17,931 bases of DNA from a candidate division WWE3 bacterium RIFOXYC2_FULL_42_13 (GTDB taxonomy: Bacteria; Patescibacteriota; WWE3; UBA101185; UBA10185), in contig MEWF01000010.1 in NCBI GenBank assembly GCA_001773255.1, positions 1-17,931 of the forward strand, given 5' to 3'. Positions 7,954 through 14,515 of this stretch are shown one piece after another. A program made the translations under genes and the position numbers. Every line of letters starts with the position of its first letter. Positions within the stretch are counted from its first letter, which is position 1. The notes under the pieces are model-generated. The model ran no database searches, was not told the DNA's origin, and was given only the letters and a program-made list of their open reading frames with translations.

Positions 7954-8088
7954 TCAAACCAAAAACTTCCTCAAAGCCTCCTCGATCAACCCACCCAGCG
8001 TCATATCATTTTGTATCGCGTGCACCTGCGCAAGTTTCTTAAGCGTCCTATCAAGCAATACGGTCGTTTTTATCTTATTACTTTCCAT
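7954..8088 (-). CDS. Ribbon-helix-helix (CopG/Arc-type) DNA-binding protein, 44 aa
   Basis: A short minus-strand gene encodes 44 residues. The beginning, KIKTTVLLD (residues 5-13), is the DNA-contacting beta strand of ribbon-helix-helix repressors. It is followed by helix 1 (RTLKKLAQVHAIQND, 14-28), a turn with T30 and G32-G33, and helix 2 (LIEEALRKFLV, 34-44). This is nearly the minimal size of the fold, which dimerises to bind palindromic DNA. The start is secure: AAAGGAGGT lies 6 nt before the ATG. No toxin-like partner is directly downstream; the next gene is the 95-aa membrane protein with its own promoter. A palindrome about 90 bp upstream could be its own operator. It may be an orphan antitoxin-like or autoregulatory repressor, but the target is not known. 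Confidence 0.8.
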   Translation of the reverse strand: MESNKIKTTVLLDRTLKKLAQVHAIQNDMTLGGLIEEALRKFLV

Positions 8089-8174
8089 AAAGTACCTCCT
8101 TTAATAAATATCCACATTCCTAAAAGTTATCCACACAAAATTCCTAACTTATAGGTTGCTCCAGAATCCATCCT

Positions 8175-8202
8175 GTACATATAACTGTATAACAGTATGT
8201 AC
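8175..8202. promoter_or_regulatory. Imperfect palindrome, possible operator of the ribbon-helix-helix gene
   Basis: GTACATA (8175-8181) and TATGTAC (8196-8202) flank an inner CTGTAT-AACAG palindrome, with 3 nt of asymmetry. AT-rich -10-like hexamers on the minus strand fall inside it. It lies about 90 bp upstream of the 44-aa regulator gene, where an autorepressor site would be expected. Between it and the gene there are two DnaA-box-like motifs (TTATCCACA at 8127-8135 and a one-mismatch copy at 8108-8116). Confidence 0.35.
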
Positions 8203-8285
8203 TTCTGTAACAGCAACGCACGTAAGTATTTAATACGAAACTTCGCAGTCCTCCATAAAAATACGGGTGTCAGACTAACAACCAT

Positions 8286-8376
8286 CGCTTGTTAAGCGTG
8301 GTAAATAATATAAAGTTTATATAAATCATGCTTCGGCTGCTCTGAAGCATGGACTTATTGCAATCCTAGATTGCAA
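8286..8376. other. Cluster of three hairpins in the 8089-8531 gene-free region
   Basis: The stretch between the regulator gene and the PIN-TRAM gene holds no convincing ORF. It contains CGCTT/AAGCG with a 3-nt loop (8286-8298), a perfect 8-bp CATGCTTC/GAAGCATG hairpin with a 9-nt loop (8327-8351), and a perfect 8-bp TTGCAATC/GATTGCAA hairpin with a 3-nt loop (8358-8376), followed at 8389 by a terminator. This is the arrangement of a small structured RNA, but no clear promoter is seen on either strand. Confidence 0.35.
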
Positions 8377-8388
8377 AAACGCTTCGAC

Positions 8389-8443
8389 AAAAAACACTCT
8401 GCGGTCGCCGCTATTTATGTCGCTTCTGGTGGAGTGTTTTTTT
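8389..8443. terminator. Bidirectional terminator after the S1-clpC-radA-yacL operon
   Basis: AAAAAACACTC (8389-8399) pairs with GAGTGTTTTTTT (8432-8443), so each strand reads a stem closed by CACTC/GAGTG and followed by six or seven T. The loop contains an inner GCGG/CCGC hairpin. On the minus strand it would end the operon whose last stop codon is at 8532; on the plus strand it would end any RNA made from the hairpin cluster. Confidence 0.75.
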
Positions 8444-8531
8444 GTGCTCTCATACACTTCCCCCATCACAGCTATCACTGTATTTTTCGGTACTAGGAAA
8501 ATATGGACGTTACAATCCTTAGAGTTGTCCC

Positions 8532-9518
8532 TTAGAGTTGTTGCTGCTCAACAATTTTTGAAAATATGATTCTGCCTGCCGAGGACTGTATTATTTTCGA
8601 CACCACAGCCTCTATTTCCTCGCCCACGCGCTCTTTTGCACCCTCCACTATAATCATAGTTCCGTCCGGTAAATAACCGATACCCTGCTCTTTTTCTTTG
8701 CCCTGTTGAACTATTTTTATCCTTATGGTTTCACCCGGCAGCATGACCGTTTTTAACCCGTTTATAAGATCATTTAAATTTAATGTTTTAACGCCTGACA
8801 CCTGTGCCACCTTATTCAAATTAAAATCCATCGTCATAAGTTTCAATTTGTGTTCTTTGGCAAAGGAAACAAGTTTGGCGTCCACGCCTTTTCCGTTCGC
8901 GCCTATGTCGGGAATAATGACTTTCGAGTGCTTTTTAAGTTCACGTGCTATATCCAAACCCCGTCTGCCCCGCTGTCTTTTTAATTTGTCTTTGCTGTCG
9001 GCAATGGTCTGAAGTTCATCCAATACTGCCTGAATAATTATTAAGCGGTAATCTAAAAATCCGGTCTTTACGATGTCGACAACCCTTCCGTCCACCAAAA
9101 CCGATGTGTCCAGAACTACAGCGTGTTGCCAATCTGATTTTCTTTTCGAATCTTCTTCTTCAACCTTCCTTTTTTGCTTTTCCCGTCTTGCTTCCTGAAT
9201 TTTACGGGATTGTTGTTCCCAAAAGTTTGTCACTATTTCATTCACAACCTTATTGATTGTGGCTTCAATCCAGTACTGCGCGCTTATTAAAAATAGCGGA
9301 AAAACGTAAAATCCGATTAACCCGGCAGCCGCGGATATCAGAAATTCCCACACCGTGTGATACCCGAAAACGGGGAGTTCCATAAAAAACGCCGATCTTG
9401 AAAGATTGAAGCCTAAAATGAAGAATATGACCCCAAAGGCGACCCTGACCCAGATGTTAAACTGCTTTAGCTGAGGAATTCCCTTTTTTTTCTGTTGTCT
9501 GTTTAATGTATTTTCCAC
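8532..9518 (-). CDS. yacL: YacL-like PIN-TRAM membrane protein
   Basis: The 328-aa product has two membrane segments (about residues 22-40 and 57-80), a charged helical linker (100-130), a PIN ribonuclease-like domain (132-255) and a C-terminal TRAM domain (about 256-325). PIN acidic residues are in place: D137 in VVLDTSVLVDGR, E168 in LDELQ, D213 in VDAKL and D231 in MTMDFN. TRAM is a small beta-barrel that binds RNA, so a membrane-tethered RNase or RNA-binding role is plausible; the exact substrate of the family is not settled. Family members often have four membrane helices before PIN, so this N-terminus is short. The GTG start overlaps the 3' end of radA by 62 bp and has no ribosome binding site, suggesting translational coupling; no alternative start before the first membrane segment exists. 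Its place after clpC and radA supports the name. Confidence 0.85.
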   Translation of the reverse strand: MENTLNRQQKKKGIPQLKQFNIWVRVAFGVIFFILGFNLSRSAFFMELPVFGYHTVWEFLISAAAGLIGFYVFPLFLISAQYWIEATINKVVNEIVTNFWEQQSRKIQEARREKQKRKVEEEDSKRKSDWQHAVVLDTSVLVDGRVVDIVKTGFLDYRLIIIQAVLDELQTIADSKDKLKRQRGRRGLDIARELKKHSKVIIPDIGANGKGVDAKLVSFAKEHKLKLMTMDFNLNKVAQVSGVKTLNLNDLINGLKTVMLPGETIRIKIVQQGKEKEQGIGYLPDGTMIIVEGAKERVGEEIEAVVSKIIQSSAGRIIFSKIVEQQQL

Positions 9519-10857
9519 TATTTAGATTGTATCCCTTGGACAGCGCCTTTGATACAGCCTCGCTCAAACTTTTGGCAGTTTCAGGGGAGATAATTATTTC
9601 AAACCCGAGCTTTTTTGCCTCTTTTGACCTTTTTTCGGTGTGGGACACCCTTCTTATCTCGCCGTTTAGACCTACTTCGCCGTATACTACGCTTTTCTCC
9701 TTTATCGGCAAGTCTCTAACGGAGGATATAACGGCAAGGCAAACGGCCAGATCCGCAGCGTATTCACTTATCTTAAAACCGCCGGCCACATTGAGATAAA
9801 TATCGTGTCCACTAAGATCTATTCCGGTCCTTTTTTCGATAGTAGCGACCAGTACCTGGAGGCGGTTAGCGTTAAATCCGCTGGCGGTCCTTCGGGGATA
9901 ACCGAAACTGGTTCTTACCGTCAATGCCTGGACTTCGAACAAAAGCGGTCTGTATCCCTCCATGACCACCACCACGCATGACCCGGAAGTTCCGGCGACG
10001 TGCTCTTCGAGGAAGAGTTCCGATGGGTTTTTGACCTCTTTCATACCTTTTTCCTGCATTTCAAATATCCCAACTTCCGATACCGGGCCAAAACGGTTTT
10101 TGGTTGTTCTTAGCATCCTGAACATGTGCTGAGGGTCGCCTTCGAGGTATAAGATCGTGTCGACAATATGTTCCAGAACTTTGGGGCCTGCCACAACCCC
10201 CTCTTTATTTACATGCCCTACAAGCACTACTGGAATACCCGTTCGTTTTGCGGCCATAGTTATAAGCTGGGTACAGCCGCGTACCTGCGGGAGCGAACCT
10301 GAAATACCGGCAATTTCTTCCGAATAGATAGTTTGAACTGAGTCTACAATCACCAGTGCCAAATCCTTTGTTGTTTCGACCGCCGAGATTATTTGCTCTA
10401 CCCCGGATTCCTGCAAAATAAACAAATTTTCGGCCGGGTAGCCCATCCTTTCAGCCCTTATTTTAATCTGATCGGGACTCTCTTCTCCTGCAACATAAAG
10501 TATTTTTTGGGCGCCGAGACTTTTTGCGATATCGGTAAGGATAGTGCTTTTCCCTATCCCAGGTTCCCCTGCCAGCAAAACCACTTGTCCGGGAACAAAA
10601 CCCCCTCCCAGAACTCTGTCGAATTCGGAAATATTTGATGAAAGCCTTTTTATATTTTTCGTGGATATTTTGGAAAGTTGAACCGGTATCACACTGCCGC
10701 TTTTTCCCGCGCGGGAACCCGGACCGGAAGTGCGGTTCGCTACAACCACATCCTCGATAAATGTGTTCCATTCATTGCATTGAGGACACTGCCCAACCCA
10801 ATGAGAAGATTGATAATTACAGTTTTGGCATGTGTATACCGTTCTGATCTTAGGCAT
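9457..10857 (-). CDS. radA: DNA repair protein RadA (Sms)
   Basis: The 466-aa product has the full RadA layout. A C4 zinc finger uses C10, C13, C24 and C27 (CQNCNY, CPQCNEW). The RecA-like ATPase has Walker A GEPGIGKST (97-105) and Walker B LALVIVDS (166-173). The RadA-specific motif KNRFG is at 253-257. The C-terminal Lon-protease-like domain spans about 285-455 and is used for DNA binding, not proteolysis. RadA is a helicase that drives branch migration in homologous recombination. Length and motifs are normal, with no sign of decay. The ATG follows the clpC stop codon after 9 nt and has no clear ribosome binding site, so translation is probably coupled to clpC. Its 3' end overlaps the PIN-TRAM gene. 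Confidence 0.97.
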   Translation of the reverse strand: MPKIRTVYTCQNCNYQSSHWVGQCPQCNEWNTFIEDVVVANRTSGPGSRAGKSGSVIPVQLSKISTKNIKRLSSNISEFDRVLGGGFVPGQVVLLAGEPGIGKSTILTDIAKSLGAQKILYVAGEESPDQIKIRAERMGYPAENLFILQESGVEQIISAVETTKDLALVIVDSVQTIYSEEIAGISGSLPQVRGCTQLITMAAKRTGIPVVLVGHVNKEGVVAGPKVLEHIVDTILYLEGDPQHMFRMLRTTKNRFGPVSEVGIFEMQEKGMKEVKNPSELFLEEHVAGTSGSCVVVVMEGYRPLLFEVQALTVRTSFGYPRRTASGFNANRLQVLVATIEKRTGIDLSGHDIYLNVAGGFKISEYAADLAVCLAVISSVRDLPIKEKSVVYGEVGLNGEIRRVSHTEKRSKEAKKLGFEIIISPETAKSLSEAVSKALSKGYNLNSGKYIKQTTEKKGNSSAKAV

Positions 10858-10866
10858 ACTAGTATC

Positions 10867-13167
10867 TTAGCAATTTTTGGCCTTTTTAGCGGAGATGTTT
10901 ATTTCTCTCCCGGACATCGCGGCACACAGTGACAACGGCCTTTTCTCGTGGTGTAAAAGGTACTCGGCCAACGAATCTATAAGTTCTTTCTCCAGGGTCC
11001 TTCTAAGAGCCCTGGCTCCGTACTCAAGGGATCCGCCTTTTTCCAGCAAGTATTCCCTTACTTCCTTAGAGACAACTAAAGTAATGTTTTGGGCTTTAAG
11101 TGTGACATTTATCTCCTTTATGAGTAATTCCAGTACCCTAAGTTGGTTATCTCTTTGCAACCGCTTGAAAATAATGATTTCATCGAATCTGTTCATAAGC
11201 TCGGGCTTCAGTATCTTCTTTAGGTTATTTCTCAGCCTTCCCTCAACCGACTTGTCGCTGATAGTTTTCTCTTCAAAACCTATTTCATTATTGTGCAGTA
11301 TCTCGGTGCCCAGGTTGCTGGTAAGTATGACAACCGCATGGGAAAAATCGTATGCAGTGCCCTTGGCATCTACAAGCTCCCCCTCCTCCATAATCTGGAG
11401 CAGGATGTTCAAAACATCCGGGTGCGCTTTTTCTATTTCGTCGAATAGCACAACACTATCCGGTTTTGTCTCTATTTTAGATGTCAGTTCGCCGCCCTCA
11501 CCGTAACCGACATACCCCGGGGGAGCACCTACCAATCTAGCAACATTATGCTTCTCCGAGAAGTCGCTCATATCTAACCTGATGAGAGATTTAGAACCGA
11601 AGAACAGATCGGCTAAAACCTTGGCCATCTCTGTTTTTCCTACACCGGTTGGCCCCAGGAATAGAAAGTTACCTATCGGTCTTTTCCTTGATCTGAGACC
11701 CAACCTTGAGCGGACCAGGCTTTTTGCAACCAAATTAACGGCCTCATCCTGCCCAACTATCTTCGATCTTATTTTCTCCGAAAGTAGGGACAAGTTTTTC
11801 AACCCGGCTTTATCCTCGTCCATCTCCCGCTCTTCTCTAAAAACAGACACCGCTTCGTTAACATCTTCCGTGACCATCTTTAGCCTTTTTTCGGGAATAA
11901 ATATTTTTTCCTCTTTAGAAGATAATTTCTGGTCATAGCTCTTGATCTTTTTTCTCAGGTGCAAAGCCTTCTCATACTTGCCCTCATCTAAAGTTGTCTG
12001 AAGCTGGGTCAGAACATCAAACCTTTTGTCCACCATCTCCTTGTAGCTCTCGGGAATTCTGCTCTTCTTGAGAATAACGAACGTGCAGCAGTGATCCATA
12101 AGGTCTACACCCTTCTGCGGGAATTTATCATCGCTCTCAAGCTCTTTAGCCTTTTTGTAAATGAGGTTAACCATGGATTTCGTTATGTCGACGTTGTGAA
12201 ACTCACTTAAATATAATGCCGTGCTTTCCAGTATTTTCTGAGTTTCTTTTTCCGTAGGCTCTATCACCTCGACCGTTCCGAAATCCTCAAGAATGTGTTC
12301 ATTATCGGCCGAAACCTTTTCGTATAAAGTAGAAGACATCGTGGCTATTAGTTTAATATCCGAATTATCGAGGGCAGACTTGAACATTGAGTAAAAAATC
12401 GGCATGGAAAATCCCATTGCCGTTGCGAAAAATGAGTTTTGAAAGTTTTTTATAAAAAGTATTACACGGTTTAAGGACCTTAGTTCATCCGACAACTGCG
12501 CGAGACCGGTCTCTACACCGCTCTTGTTCATAAGACTGGTCATAAAAGCCAGCATATCGAACTCAATGACCTGATACCCAACCAGTGCGGGCGGAACGTC
12601 CAGAGAGGAAATGTTCCTTGCCAAAAGTTCGACAAGGGCCCTCTTTCCTACCCCCGGCTCACCCAATATCAAAACGTTGGGGGTGTTTTTCAAAAGAAGC
12701 GAAGCTACCAGAGACTCGTAAACCGCCCTGTACACAAGAGGTTTGTCCATATTGCGTATAGTTTTCTGGTTCAGGTTTTCACCGAAAGTATCCAGTATCG
12801 GCGTCTTTTTGTTCTTGTCGATAGATTTTATGGTATTCGGGAAAACACTTAACTTTATAAGCTCGAAACGAAGCCGGCTAAAATCCGGGGAATCACACAT
12901 TTTAAAAAGAGCGAGAATGAGGTGCTCAGTCCCTACATACATGTGCTCGAAATTTGCGGCCTGAACGAAGGCCTCGCGCGTCAGATCGTTCAGTGAAACC
13001 ATTTTTCTTTTGTTAAGGTTGTGAATTCCGAGTGACTGAAGGATAGTATTACCCATTCCGTTCTCTTCCGTTATAGCAACAAGGACTTTGGCACTCGAAA
13101 TAGCTTCCTTTTCGGGAAGTTTAAGTAGGACCGATTTTGCTCTTTGTGTAAGTCTGTCTATTAGCAT
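10867..13167 (-). CDS. clpC: ClpC-type AAA+ unfoldase with degenerate first ATPase module
   Basis: The 766-aa product has a Clp N domain (about residues 1-90), two AAA+ modules and a short UVR-like middle segment (about 380-415). Module 2 is intact: Walker A GPTGVGKT (505-512), pore loop GYVGYG (551-556), Walker B VVLFDE (572-577), ClpP-docking IGF (629-631), arginine finger in MNRFDE (R660) and sensor 2 GARALRR (717-723). Module 1 is not: Walker A reads GEPGVGKR (169-176), the Walker B site reads LFIKNF instead of LFIDEI, the pore KYRG is NKSG, and the ALERRF arginine finger is ILEDF. It probably feeds substrates to ClpP using module 2 as the motor. The ATG at 13167 is preferred over a TTG at 13176; GGGGG lies 11 nt upstream within a hairpin. 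The gene is second in the operon, after the S1 gene. Confidence 0.95.
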   Translation of the reverse strand: MLIDRLTQRAKSVLLKLPEKEAISSAKVLVAITEENGMGNTILQSLGIHNLNKRKMVSLNDLTREAFVQAANFEHMYVGTEHLILALFKMCDSPDFSRLRFELIKLSVFPNTIKSIDKNKKTPILDTFGENLNQKTIRNMDKPLVYRAVYESLVASLLLKNTPNVLILGEPGVGKRALVELLARNISSLDVPPALVGYQVIEFDMLAFMTSLMNKSGVETGLAQLSDELRSLNRVILFIKNFQNSFFATAMGFSMPIFYSMFKSALDNSDIKLIATMSSTLYEKVSADNEHILEDFGTVEVIEPTEKETQKILESTALYLSEFHNVDITKSMVNLIYKKAKELESDDKFPQKGVDLMDHCCTFVILKKSRIPESYKEMVDKRFDVLTQLQTTLDEGKYEKALHLRKKIKSYDQKLSSKEEKIFIPEKRLKMVTEDVNEAVSVFREEREMDEDKAGLKNLSLLSEKIRSKIVGQDEAVNLVAKSLVRSRLGLRSRKRPIGNFLFLGPTGVGKTEMAKVLADLFFGSKSLIRLDMSDFSEKHNVARLVGAPPGYVGYGEGGELTSKIETKPDSVVLFDEIEKAHPDVLNILLQIMEEGELVDAKGTAYDFSHAVVILTSNLGTEILHNNEIGFEEKTISDKSVEGRLRNNLKKILKPELMNRFDEIIIFKRLQRDNQLRVLELLIKEINVTLKAQNITLVVSKEVREYLLEKGGSLEYGARALRRTLEKELIDSLAEYLLHHEKRPLSLCAAMSGREINISAKKAKNC

Positions 13168-13176
13168 TATTTGCAA

Positions 13177-13202
13177 ATCCCCCGCCTCGAAAGGCAGGGG
13201 AT
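13177..13202 (-). promoter_or_regulatory. Hairpin covering the clpC ribosome binding site
   Basis: On the minus strand ATCCCCTGCC (from 13202) pairs with GGCGGGGGAT (to 13177) over ten consecutive positions, including one T-G pair, around a 6-nt loop. The GGGGGA arm is the only ribosome-binding-like sequence before the clpC ATG (13167). The stem is GC-rich and has no T run after it, so it is better read as translational control or a processing site than as a terminator. Confidence 0.5.
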
Positions 13203-13225
13203 ATTCAAATCCTTAGTTAAAATAA

Positions 13226-14392
13226 CTATTCCTGTGATCTTGTGCTTAAAGCAAGTTTCTGATTGGTACCATCAACCTGTATAACTATGGCCTCGACCTC
13301 GTCGCCCTCTTTCAAAGGTCCCGCGGCCTCGGAAACGTGTATAAGGCCGTCCAAACCTTTCTCTATTGTCACAAAGGCTCCGAACGGAACAACTTTGCTG
13401 ACAATTCCCTTAACTTTAGTTCCGACCGGGTAACTTTTTTCCACAGTTTCCCACGGATTGGGGGTAAGTCTTTTCACGCTCAAAGCTAGTTTCTTACTTT
13501 GGTCATCGATACCGAGAACCATAACTTTAACCGTCTGACCAACTGAAAAGTAAGAGGAGGGGTTGTTTACCTTTTCCCAGGCTATCTCGCTGATGTGAAC
13601 AAGGCCTTCAACTCCGTCCAAGTCTATAAAGACTCCAAACGGCATTATTCCCGTCACAATGCCTTCCAGAGTTGTACCGGCATCGATTTCCCGCAATCTT
13701 TTTTCCCTGCTTTCATCACTGTATGTACTCAAAGCGTCTTTTTCTGACAATACGAAGCGGTTCTTCAGAGGATCGAGTTCTATTACCTTTACCTTTATAA
13801 CCTTGCCGGCCAGAGCCTTTAACGACTCCTTCAACTCAGCCTCGCTTCCGGCTGCAAACTTTGCTATATCGTTGGCAAAGTGGCTTCTGTCAAGGTGAGA
13901 AAGGGGAATAAAACCTCTTAATCCCAAACATTCGGTTAAAAGACCGCCCTTGTTGTACTCAATAATCGTGGCCTCGAGAACAGAACCCGTAGCAAGCGCA
14001 TCTTCCGCGCCTTTCCATTTCTTGTCTTTTTCAGCCTTTCTCAGGGAAAGGACTATGTAGCCTTGCTGATTCTCGGCTTGCACTACCTTGGCGAAAATCG
14101 TATCTCCAAGGTTTAAGTGCTTAAAAGACTCGTCGGCATCCGATAAATCGGAGCCGGACACGACGCCCTCTGATTTCGCTCCTACATCGAGCAAAACCTC
14201 ACTATGAGAAACACTAACAACAATGCCTTCTACTAAATCTCCGGGTCTAAGATCTTTCATCTGTAGATCTTTTTCGGTTAGCAGTTTTGCCATAGCCGAC
14301 CCCGGTTTGTGAACCTTTGATGATTTTGACATTTTTCGGGTATTTGCTTTTCGGGCTTCCTTCGTATTTCTACCGGAAACCTTCTCAAGCAA
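13226..14392 (-). CDS. rpsA: S1 RNA-binding protein with four S1 domains (ribosomal protein S1-like)
   Basis: The 388-aa product has a basic N-terminal extension and four S1 domains: about residues 48-118, 134-217, 238-307 and 321-386. The third and fourth carry the clearest S1 signatures (GIVTGIMPFGVFIDLDGVEG and GIVSKVVPFGAFVTIEKGLD, each followed by GLVHISE or GLIHVSE). The second is diverged, with an insertion at about 172-192. Four domains match the shorter S1 proteins of many non-proteobacterial lineages; the expected role is holding mRNA on the small ribosomal subunit. The TTG start at 14392 is only 3 nt after AAAGGAGG; an ATG at 14332 has no ribosome binding site. The strong site favours 14392, but the short spacing leaves doubt. 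A TATAAT box 42 nt upstream makes this the first gene of the operon. Confidence 0.88.
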   Translation of the reverse strand: MLEKVSGRNTKEARKANTRKMSKSSKVHKPGSAMAKLLTEKDLQMKDLRPGDLVEGIVVSVSHSEVLLDVGAKSEGVVSGSDLSDADESFKHLNLGDTIFAKVVQAENQQGYIVLSLRKAEKDKKWKGAEDALATGSVLEATIIEYNKGGLLTECLGLRGFIPLSHLDRSHFANDIAKFAAGSEAELKESLKALAGKVIKVKVIELDPLKNRFVLSEKDALSTYSDESREKRLREIDAGTTLEGIVTGIMPFGVFIDLDGVEGLVHISEIAWEKVNNPSSYFSVGQTVKVMVLGIDDQSKKLALSVKRLTPNPWETVEKSYPVGTKVKGIVSKVVPFGAFVTIEKGLDGLIHVSEAAGPLKEGDEVEAIVIQVDGTNQKLALSTRSQE

Positions 14393-14433
14393 AAACCTCC
14401 TTTCTTCCCTTCTTTTAAGAGGGGAACGGGGAG

Positions 14434-14439
14434 ATTATA
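14434..14439 (-). promoter_or_regulatory. -10 box of the S1-clpC-radA-yacL operon promoter
   Basis: A perfect TATAAT (14434-14439, minus strand) lies about 42 nt before the S1 gene start, with only weak -35 candidates (TGGATT) 17 nt further upstream. No other convincing promoter is seen between here and 8532, so it may drive all four genes. Confidence 0.6.
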
Positions 14440-14478
14440 ACGTGAAAATATAGGGAAATCCAGCCTTTTTAGCGGAAA

Positions 14479-14508
14479 TTGCCCACCGCGCTTAAAAGAG
14501 GTTAGAAT
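14479..14508 (+). promoter_or_regulatory. Promoter of the acidic orphan gene, predicting a leaderless mRNA
   Basis: TTGCCC (14479-14484) is followed after 18 nt by TAGAAT (14503-14508), which ends 7 nt before the ATG at 14516. Transcription would start at or within a base or two of the ATG. The same TTGCCC hexamer is the -35 of the gene starting at 2039. Confidence 0.5.
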
Positions 14509-14515
14509 TAAGGAT

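Noticed and set aside
7874..8104. Plus-strand open frame of 76 codons
   Set aside because: It is the antisense shadow of the 44-aa ribbon-helix-helix gene, which has a strong ribosome binding site and a recognisable fold.
8101..8140. Two DnaA-box-like motifs (one exact TTATCCACA) as a replication origin
   Set aside because: There are only two boxes, with no dnaA, dnaN or clear unwinding region nearby. This is too little to call an origin.
10877..11506. Plus-strand open frame of 209 codons
   Set aside because: It is antisense to the clpC 3' half, and the translation is the Ser/Leu-rich type expected opposite a Glu/Lys-rich helical gene. clpC motifs prove the other strand.
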